Shown here: one piece after another, positions 58,022 through 64,000 of the stretch
Position numbering within the stretch: the first letter of the stretch is position 1
Layout of the letters: every line of letters begins with the position of its first letter
Source: Blautia hominis
GTDB lineage: Bacteria > Bacillota > Clostridia > Lachnospirales > Lachnospiraceae
DNA: 64,000 bases
Reading direction: 5' to 3'
NCBI GenBank assembly: GCA_002270465.1
Contig: NQOF01000008.1
Coordinates: forward strand, 186,001 to 250,000
Made by a program: the position numbers and the translations under genes
The notes under the pieces: model-generated
The model's database searches: none
Seen by the model: only the letters and a program-made list of their open reading frames with translations
What the model was told of the DNA's origin: nothing

Positions 58022-58414
58022 TTAGAAATGGATCACCCTTGGCTCATCCGTAAACGAGGCAAACGTAGCCACAGCGTCTTTCAGATAGAACACCTGCGTA
58101 TTTCCGTCGCCTGGCTTATACATGGCTTGTAAGTCAGGGTAACCGTCCAGCATATGTTTTTGTGCTTCCACTCTGTCATCCGGTACCGCAGTAGCTGTGA
58201 TGCGCAGCCAGTGTCCGCCGTCAAATGCGCAGATTTCAATTTGGGGATTTGCAAGCATTTGTTTGGAGACATCTTTTACTTTACCAGTCTGGATGTAAAG
58301 TCTGCCTTCAAATATGTCCACAGTTCCAAAAGGACGAACCCTTGGCTGGCCGCCCTCTGTGGTTGCCAGATAATACGTCCCGCATTTCTTTAGAAAATCA
58401 TAAATTTCCTGCAT
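58022..58414 (-). CDS. Pyridoxamine 5'-phosphate oxidase-family protein
   Basis: A 130-residue split-barrel flavin-binding protein: KKCGTYYLATTEGGQPRVRPFG, GRLYIQTGKVKDVSKQM and CAFDGGHWLRITATAV (outlined) match the small PNPOx-like family that binds FMN or F420-like cofactors. It is too short for the true vitamin B6 oxidase. Function within the family is unknown. AAGGAGGTC precedes the ATG. It stands alone, divergent from the SGNH gene. Confidence 0.88.
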   Translation of the reverse strand: MQEIYDFLKKCGTYYLATTEGGQPRVRPFGTVDIFEGRLYIQTGKVKDVSKQMLANPQIEICAFDGGHWLRITATAVPDDRVEAQKHMLDGYPDLQAMYKPGDGNTQVFYLKDAVATFASFTDEPRVIHF

Positions 58415-58533
58415 AAAACAGACCTCCTTTGTAAGATTGACATTACTTTGCGCCTATACTAGTATTATAGCAAATGCATTTGAAAAAGAAAGCATTATTC
58501 ATTATTTAAAGGATACAGCAGGAGGAGAAATTA

Positions 58534-59571
58534 TTGAAGATAGAAGATTTGGACAGCAATTTTAAACAGGTGCAGTCAGAAGCATCATTAACCTACCTGA
58601 AGATAACAGATACCGAGGCGGAGATTGAGGGAGTGCTGCCGAATACCTGGCAGCGTCTTCCCGATTATGTGCTGGAAGAAATAAACAGGCCGGAGCTCAC
58701 AGCACTTGCCTATCACACCAGCGGAGCGGTCCTGCGTTTTCAGACAGATACAAATATCTTGGGTTTGTGTATGGAATTACTGGAACCGGATTTTATGATG
58801 TCTCATATGCCCCTCACCGGAAGTGCGGGGATGGATGTGTTTGTAAACGGCAGCTACGCCGCCACCTTCAGGGCAGAACCGGGAGAGCATGCCGTAAAGG
58901 GAGAAATACCCCTTTCAGATGGAAAAGCGGAAATAGACGTATATCTGCCCCTCTATAACGGTGTGCGGGATTTTACTGTTGGAATCAAAGAGAACGCCTG
59001 TATTTGGAAACCATTGAAGCATGAAATAGACGAACCGGTTATCTTTTATGGTTCTTCCATTACACAGGGCGGCTGTGCCTCCAGAACTTCCAATGCCTAT
59101 CCTGCTCTTGTGACCAGATGGATGGACGCTGAGATGTACTGCCTGGGATTTTCGGGCAATGCAAAAGGGGATTTGCCCATTGCCCGGTACATATCCGGAC
59201 TGCCGGCAAAGTGTCTGATCTATGATTACGACTACAACGCCCCGGATGCTGCGTTTCTAAAAGCGACGCATGGACCGTTTCTGGAATGTATTCTTTCCCG
59301 CAATCCCAAACTTCCGGTGCTGGTTATCTCAAGGCCAAATCCGGAGTTCAGGTCTGATGAGAACCGGAGCAGAGAGCGCAGGCAGATCATACAGGAGACT
59401 GTTTTAAAGTGCAGAAAGAAAGGATATATAGTAAACTTCCTGGATGGCGCAGAGCTGTTTGGGGAGGAGTCAAGGGAATGCTGTACTGTGGATGGGATTC
59501 ATCCCAATGACCTGGGATTTTACAGGATAGCAAGGAAAGTCATTGAAAAAATACATGTGTTTATCTCTTGA
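58534..59571 (+). CDS. SGNH hydrolase with N-terminal beta domain
   Basis: A 345-residue enzyme without signal peptide. Residues 1-165 form a beta-rich, jelly-roll-like domain. Residues 168-345 form the SGNH domain: IFYGSSITQGG (Ser), GFSGNAKGD, and DGIHPNDLG (Asp-His). It resembles carbohydrate esterases that remove acetyl groups from sugars. AGGAGG lies 8 nt before TTG 58534, the chosen start. It ends inside the leuA promoter region. Confidence 0.85.
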   Translation: MKIEDLDSNFKQVQSEASLTYLKITDTEAEIEGVLPNTWQRLPDYVLEEINRPELTALAYHTSGAVLRFQTDTNILGLCMELLEPDFMMSHMPLTGSAGMDVFVNGSYAATFRAEPGEHAVKGEIPLSDGKAEIDVYLPLYNGVRDFTVGIKENACIWKPLKHEIDEPVIFYGSSITQGGCASRTSNAYPALVTRWMDAEMYCLGFSGNAKGDLPIARYISGLPAKCLIYDYDYNAPDAAFLKATHGPFLECILSRNPKLPVLVISRPNPEFRSDENRSRERRQIIQETVLKCRKKGYIVNFLDGAELFGEESRECCTVDGIHPNDLGFYRIARKVIEKIHVFIS

Positions 59572-59596
59572 CATTTTCTGCAAGGAATGGTATCGT
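59568..59596 (+). promoter_or_regulatory. Promoter of the leuA T-box leader
   Basis: TTGACA (59568-59573), 17-nt spacer, TATCGT (59591-59596). The -35 box overlaps the stop of the SGNH gene. Confidence 0.55.
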
Positions 59597-59604
59597 AACT
59601 TTAT

Positions 59605-59933
59605 CACAACAGCAACGAGCTGTTGCAATAAGAGAAATGCATAGATAAGGATTAGTACAGATTCATATCGGATTTCAGAGAGCCGCTGGCTGGTGTGAAG
59701 CGGCAGACGCAGAATCTGGAACTGCCCTTGGAGCAGCTGCCCGAACTTTCGTAAGGAAACAGTAGACGCAGACGGAACCCCGCCGTTATCAGAAGGGAAA
59801 GATATAAGGTGTACATATCTGTATCTTATTAAGCGTATGAAGTATATTCATAAAGTAGAGTGGTACCGCGCAGGACAGTAGTCTTTCGTCTCTATTACAA
59901 GCATATTGTAATAAAGATGAGGGGCTTTTTTTA
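59605..59933 (+). promoter_or_regulatory. T-box riboswitch, leucine specifier CTG
   Basis: A T-box leader ahead of leuA. It shows the AGTA motif (59654-59657) of stem I, a GAATCTGGAAC segment whose CTG (59716-59718) is in the specifier position and reads Leu, the T-box core AGAGTGGTACCGCG (59857-59870), and a terminator ending in T7 (about 59886-59932) that can be replaced by the antiterminator. Uncharged tRNA-Leu should pair with CTG and with the TGG bulge to allow read-through into leuA. The Leu specifier agrees with the downstream gene. Confidence 0.93.
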
Positions 59934-60034
59934 TACCGTTTGGGCAGTTTTAGAAATCCCTGGAGGTCCGGGCATACCGCCTGTCATAAAAGCTTAGATA
60001 TAGGTATCCATAACAAAGTCAGGAGGAAAAAAGA

Positions 60035-61690
60035 ATGAAAAATTGCAGTAAGTACAAGAGACAGTATTTCATGCCGCCGGTAACATGCATGAAGTGGGCG
60101 GAAAAGGAGTATGTGGACAAAGCTCCCGTATGGTGCAGCGTTGACCTGCGTGACGGCAACCAGGCACTTGTTATCCCCATGAATCTGGAACAGAAAGTGG
60201 AGTTTTTCAAGCTTCTGGTGGATATTGGATTTAAAGAGATAGAAGTAGGATTTCCGGCAGCTTCTGAGACAGAGTATACGTTCCTCAGAAAGCTGATCGA
60301 GGAGGATCTGATCCCGGATGATGTGACGGTTCAAGTCCTGACACAGGCCAGAGAACATATCATCAAGAAAACATTCGATGCAGTAAAAGGTGCGAAGAAT
60401 GTAATTGTCCATGTATATAATTCCACCTCCGTTGCACAGCGTGAGCAGGTGTTCAAGAAATCAAAGGAAGAAATCCTGCAGATTGCAGTGGAAGGTGCGA
60501 AACTTTTAAAACAGCTTACAGAGGAAGCAGGGGAAAACTACCGGTTTGAGTACAGCCCGGAAAGTTTTACAGGAACGGAACCGGAATATGCACTTGAAGT
60601 GTGCAACGCAGTGCTGGATATCTGGCAGCCCACCGCAGACAGGAAACCTATCATTAACCTTCCTGTGACAGTGGAACATTCCATGCCTCATGTATATGCA
60701 AGCCAGGTGGAATATATCTGTGAGAACCTGAAGTACAGAGAAAACGTTATTGTTTCCCTTCATCCCCATAATGACAGAGGATGCGGCGTGGCTGATTCGG
60801 AAATGGGACTTCTGGCCGGTGCAGACCGTATAGAGGGCACACTTTTTGGAAATGGTGAGAGGACCGGTAATGTGGATATCATTACTTTAGCGCTCAATAT
60901 GTATTCCCAGGGTGTTGAGCCGAACCTGGACTTCACCGATATGAGCGCCATCTGTGAGAAATACGAGGAATTCACAGGCATGAAGATCAGTGAAAGAAGC
61001 CCATACTGCGGTGCGCTGGTGTTTGCAGCCTTCTCCGGTTCCCATCAGGATGCCATTGCAAAAGGCATGCACTGGCTGGATGAAAAGAAGCCGGAACACT
61101 GGACCGTTCCGTATCTCCCCATTGATCCAAAAGACGTGGGAAGGAACTATGACGCAGATGTTATCCGCATAAACAGCCAGTCCGGAAAAGGCGGTGTAGG
61201 TTATATTCTGGAAACAAAATACGGACTGAATCTTCCGGCAAAGATGCGGGAAGCTATGGGATATACAGCAAAGGCTGTCTCAGACCATACACAGAAAGAA
61301 TTACTGCCTGATCAGATATTCGAGCTGTTCAAAAAGACATTTGAGAATGTTACATCTCCGCTGGAAATCTGCAGTGTTCACTTCCAGCAGAAGGACGGGG
61401 GGATTACCTCACAGGTGACATCCAGCTTTAACGGTCGTGAAGTGACAACAGAGGCAGCAGGAAACGGACGTCTCAATGCAGTCAGCAACGCACTGAAGAA
61501 GGAATACGGTTTCCAGTATGATCTGATAACTTATCAGGAACATGCTTTGGAGCAGAGTTCCAGTTCCAAGGCCATTGCCTATGTGGGTATCCGCAAACCG
61601 GACGGCAGCCTGGCCTGGGGAGCAGGTGTGGATTCTGACATAATCAGGGCATCCATTGACGCATTGGTGACAGCTATTAATAACCGATAA
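60035..61690 (+). CDS. leuA: 2-isopropylmalate synthase
   Basis: A 551-residue enzyme joining acetyl-CoA to 2-ketoisovalerate, the first committed leucine step. The DRE-TIM barrel motif is SVDLRDGNQAL (about residue 37), with the metal-binding HPHNDRGCG (about 245) and GNGERTGNVD. The C-terminal 120 residues form the leucine feedback domain. Sequence style fits the longer LeuA2 type rather than E. coli LeuA. AGGAGG lies before the ATG. Regulation has two levels: the T-box on transcription and expected feedback by leucine. Confidence 0.96.
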   Translation: MKNCSKYKRQYFMPPVTCMKWAEKEYVDKAPVWCSVDLRDGNQALVIPMNLEQKVEFFKLLVDIGFKEIEVGFPAASETEYTFLRKLIEEDLIPDDVTVQVLTQAREHIIKKTFDAVKGAKNVIVHVYNSTSVAQREQVFKKSKEEILQIAVEGAKLLKQLTEEAGENYRFEYSPESFTGTEPEYALEVCNAVLDIWQPTADRKPIINLPVTVEHSMPHVYASQVEYICENLKYRENVIVSLHPHNDRGCGVADSEMGLLAGADRIEGTLFGNGERTGNVDIITLALNMYSQGVEPNLDFTDMSAICEKYEEFTGMKISERSPYCGALVFAAFSGSHQDAIAKGMHWLDEKKPEHWTVPYLPIDPKDVGRNYDADVIRINSQSGKGGVGYILETKYGLNLPAKMREAMGYTAKAVSDHTQKELLPDQIFELFKKTFENVTSPLEICSVHFQQKDGGITSQVTSSFNGREVTTEAAGNGRLNAVSNALKKEYGFQYDLITYQEHALEQSSSSKAIAYVGIRKPDGSLAWGAGVDSDIIRASIDALVTAINNR

Positions 61691-61750
61691 TGTAACTAAA
61701 GAGTATTAACATATTATAAAAGTTATAAAAGAAAATACGCGGATTGAAAA

Positions 61751-61790
61751 ACCGGGCGCCTGTCAGTTGATATGCGCCCGGTTTTGTTTT
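61751..61790 (+). terminator. Terminator after leuA
   Basis: ACCGGGCGC (61751-61759) pairs with GCGCCCGGT (61774-61782), followed by TTTGTTTT. Confidence 0.85.
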
Positions 61791-61933
61791 GCCCTCCCGT
61801 CCATATCTTTTTTCATCTAACTGGAGGATATAAAATAATAATTCCATAAAGAATACAAAGGAAAAGCATAGTGGAAGGCTTCTAAGGTATGTGATATTAT
61901 TATATTGTAAATACATACAAAGGAGTTATTATA

Positions 61934-62800
61934 TTGAAAAGCGGAAAAACAGTAATAAAATTGATTCTGGCTCTTACTATCGGGAGTACGATCGCAGGCT
62001 GTTCTGTAAATCCTGTATCCCCTAGGAAACAAATGCCTGAAGAAGAGATTAAGAAGGAAAGTACGCAGAAGCCGGATATAGAATTAACAAGCCGGCCATT
62101 GACATTTAAAACAGATATGGAAGAGCTGGCAGAAAAGATCATACCGGATTATACATTAAGAAAAATTGATAAGTCTTACGAAGGAAATGAGGAGCTTGGA
62201 GGCCGGATCCAGAAAAGTGGGACGATAACCAGTATAACATACGGTGAGATTGGAGATAAAGCAGTTAGTATTGACGAAAAACAGGCTGCTGCAAAGGCAA
62301 ATGAGTGGATTAAAACAGCATTTAAAGGGTTTGATGTAAGACAACTGGATGATAAGGAGCTTCTGGTGTCGTATATGTGTAAAACAATGTTGGGGGATGA
62401 ACCGGAAGAATCCGTTATAGGATATAGGTTTGAATATATAAACGAATACGATGGTGTAAAAATACAGTATGAAGGTATCAGTGTAATGCTGGATGATTCC
62501 GGCATACAGCATGGTACGATTGAATGGAATGAATTTGAAAAAACGGACGCAGCAGAATATAACCGATTGGTTCAAAAAGTGGATTTTGAACTATCAAAAA
62601 TACTACTGGCAAATGCAATAACAAAAGAAAATGAGAAATTGGGATTTGGTGAAACGGAAGAAGCAAGGATGGCCAATCATGTTGAATTAGTATTTGCAGG
62701 AATTGGAGAGGAAGAATACATACCTGCCTGGTACTACGAGATGGAAGATGGGAGAACATACTATGTGAATTGTATAGATGGTCAGGTCAGCACTCCCTAA
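61934..62800 (+). CDS. Predicted lipoprotein (288 residues)
   Basis: The signal (VIKLILALTIGSTIAGC, lipobox Cys about 23) indicates membrane anchoring. The mature part is hydrophilic; two similar alpha/beta segments (residues 85-180 and 190-285) hint at PepSY-like or duplicated folds, but I do not recognise the family. The end WYYEMEDGRTYYVNCIDGQV has the look of a PepSY-type C-terminus. AAAGGAG lies 8 nt before TTG 61934. First of three lipoprotein genes in a row. Confidence 0.75.
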   Translation: MKSGKTVIKLILALTIGSTIAGCSVNPVSPRKQMPEEEIKKESTQKPDIELTSRPLTFKTDMEELAEKIIPDYTLRKIDKSYEGNEELGGRIQKSGTITSITYGEIGDKAVSIDEKQAAAKANEWIKTAFKGFDVRQLDDKELLVSYMCKTMLGDEPEESVIGYRFEYINEYDGVKIQYEGISVMLDDSGIQHGTIEWNEFEKTDAAEYNRLVQKVDFELSKILLANAITKENEKLGFGETEEARMANHVELVFAGIGEEEYIPAWYYEMEDGRTYYVNCIDGQVSTP

Positions 62801-62851
62801 CTTTTGGGGATTATGTCATTGATCTTTTATCTTTAGGGAGGAAGGAACTTG

Positions 62852-63577
62852 ATGAAAATAAGAAAGGGCGCAATACTGATGCTTTGTTCCTTATGTCTTA
62901 CAGGCTGCAGCGGTGTAAGAAAATTAAAAATAAATACAGAGGAGATCACAAAAGATACGATCGTATCCTGTAATGATCAAGTGATTTACGAATATGATGC
63001 TTCTTACCCCGATATCGCGTCACTGGTCAAAGATAGTGATGTGATCGTCTACGGCAAAGCTGAAGGCATCCGTTATTACATTGACTGGTACGGCATGTGC
63101 CACACAAAAGCAGATATTACAGTTCTGCGGTCTTTCAAAGGAAACTATAAAGAAGGAAAACAAATTAAAATAGTAAAAGACCAGGGATATGTATCCGTAA
63201 AGGATTATATGGACCAAATCTGGTCCAAGGAGGAAAAGAAAAGCTATCGCCGGATATATGAACAGTACAGCGATGAAGAGTTAGAACATATCTATCTGCA
63301 GCAGACAGAGAAAGATGATATTATGCTGGAAACAAACCAGAGAAGTGTCTATTTTCTTCAAAAATCCGCAGATTACAATGCGGACAGAACCTATACCAGA
63401 ATAAACGGACCGGAAGGGGAGTATATGGAAATAGATGACGATTGTTTTGTCAGGGTGAATACACTCTGGGATCACCGCAACCGTGCAGAGGTGCAGGAAA
63501 ACATGGATTTAGAAGAAGGTATGGATGACATGTTTACTTTGGAGGAGATTGCGTCTCAGATACATGCAGCAGAATAA
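62852..63577 (+). CDS. Predicted lipoprotein (241 residues)
   Basis: A signal peptide with lipobox LCLTGC (Cys about 19). The mature domain of about 220 residues begins after a short linker; a beta-rich part (IASLVKDSDVIVYGKAEGI, ADITVLRSFKG) resembles cell-surface proteins with repeated strands, family not recognised. GGAGGAAGG precedes ATG 62852. It follows the first lipoprotein gene by 51 nt, so the two probably share a transcript. Confidence 0.75.
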   Translation: MKIRKGAILMLCSLCLTGCSGVRKLKINTEEITKDTIVSCNDQVIYEYDASYPDIASLVKDSDVIVYGKAEGIRYYIDWYGMCHTKADITVLRSFKGNYKEGKQIKIVKDQGYVSVKDYMDQIWSKEEKKSYRRIYEQYSDEELEHIYLQQTEKDDIMLETNQRSVYFLQKSADYNADRTYTRINGPEGEYMEIDDDCFVRVNTLWDHRNRAEVQENMDLEEGMDDMFTLEEIASQIHAAE

Positions 63578-63708
63578 ACGTCCTTCTAAACGAACCGATC
63601 AGATGTTAAGCCATTATTTTTGATATATGCAACAAAAGCAGAAGCCGCAGACACTTAATAGGGAAGGGTAACGATTGCTGTGTATATCAGAAAATGAGGT
63701 GAAACTTT

Positions 63709-64000
63709 ATGAAAAAGACAAAGGGAAAAAAGAGCGGCCGTATTTTTATTTTGGTATCAGCATTATGTGTGGCATTGCTGATAGGTTGTGTACCCATAAC
63801 AAGTGACGGGAATAAACGATCCGGAGCGGAAAGTAATGGGGCTTCAGAAGAGGAAAAGATACCTCAGGAGGAAGAGGGAACTTCACAGCAGGAAATTGAA
63901 ATTACCGGAAAGGTGATCAGGGTAGACGAAAATTCGATTCTGTTTTTGCAGGATAGGGAAGAGAGTGGGGGACTGGCTGACTTTGACACAAGTGCCCCTC
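63709..64000 (+). CDS. Third lipoprotein gene, 3' end beyond window
   Basis: An open frame of 97 codons runs off the right edge. It starts MKKTKGKKSGRIFILVSALC and continues to a lipobox LLIGC (Cys27), then an acidic, Glu/Ser-rich linker (ASEEEKIPQEEEGTSQQE) and the start of a beta domain (ITGKVIRVDENSILFL). GAGGTG precedes the ATG. The last part suggests an OB-like or DUF3221-like fold, which is only a guess. Confidence 0.7.
   Translation, partial: MKKTKGKKSGRIFILVSALCVALLIGCVPITSDGNKRSGAESNGASEEEKIPQEEEGTSQQEIEITGKVIRVDENSILFLQDREESGGLADFDTSAP

Noticed and set aside
58022-58414. Calling the PNPOx-like protein PdxH
   Set aside because: At 130 residues it is too short and lacks the C-terminal part of true pyridoxamine phosphate oxidase.

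Overview
The window looks like a chromosomal segment of a Gram-positive anaerobe of the Lachnospiraceae, probably Blautia or a close relative. The signs are strong AGGAGG-type ribosome binding sites, a leucine T-box leader, an atp operon of the clostridial order B-E-F-H-A-G-D-C, GPH-type sugar symport, a Spo0A-like DNA-binding domain and a DUF6774-like small protein. This assignment comes from gene content and style, not from a search.

Layout. (1) 1-8.5 kb: a defence island. An SNF2-type helicase (cut by the left edge), an unrecognised 191-residue protein, a McrB-like AAA+ motor and a DUF2357/McrC-like nuclease lie in one tight operon. Decayed mobile-element genes follow: a small unidentified ORF, a broken SymE-like gene and a frameshifted 3' half of a Tn916-type tyrosine integrase. 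(2) 8.6-15.6 kb: a low-molecular-weight tyrosine phosphatase, then a carbohydrate locus (AraC regulator, clan GH-A glycosidase, type-B carboxylesterase, GPH symporter) and an opposing SGNH esterase. (3) 15.7-18.9 kb: a Crp/Fnr regulator, a thioredoxin with a WCMPC active site, a thioredoxin reductase-like flavoprotein lacking the NADPH-phosphate motif, and a divergent sirtuin. (4) 19.2-25.5 kb: the complete F-type ATP synthase operon; atpB appears to start at an ACG codon. (5) 25.7-33.2 kb: a GH2 beta-galactosidase-like enzyme with a flavodoxin fragment behind it, an XRE/PLDc_N/ABC-2 operon on the minus strand, a DUF3784-like membrane protein and a LysR regulator. (6) 33.3-40.5 kb: an Old Yellow Enzyme/enoate reductase-type flavoprotein, and a peptide/nickel-type ABC importer whose fused double ATPase carries a histidine-rich linker. 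(7) 40.7-44.7 kb: an SGNH/DUF4358/MBOAT/DHHW operon, probably for O-acylation of a surface glycan. (8) 45.0-49.6 kb: ilvN-ilvC, then a divergent LysR and leuC-leuD. (9) 49.6-54.9 kb: an AT-rich accessory stretch with an 8-bp tandem repeat, a Nudix hydrolase, a stand-alone Spo0A C-terminal domain protein, a PadR/DUF6120-like/secreted-protein trio, a DUF3298-type protein, TspO and a DUF6774-like protein. (10) 54.9-59.6 kb: a PucR-type regulator divergent from a URO-D family protein, tRNA-Pro(GGG), a PNPOx-family protein and another SGNH esterase. (11) 59.6-61.7 kb: leuA behind a T-box with a CTG (Leu) specifier. (12) 61.9-64 kb: three lipoprotein genes in a row, the last cut by the right edge.

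How parts work together. leuA, leuC, leuD, ilvN and ilvC supply most of the leucine and part of the valine/isoleucine pathway, in three transcription units with different controls: charged-tRNA sensing for leuA, a divergent LysR for leuCD, and a plain strong promoter for ilvN-ilvC. leuB, ilvB and ilvD are not in the window. The AraC locus imports and de-esterifies or cleaves a glycoside. The SGNH/MBOAT locus modifies a polymer outside the membrane.

The least conventional signals are the helicase/unknown/McrB/DUF2357 operon, a 27-nt near-palindrome found at three intergenic sites, a structured repeat-like element at 44.7 kb, the histidine-rich linker in the ABC ATPase, and the stand-alone Spo0A effector domain with paired TTTGTAG boxes upstream.
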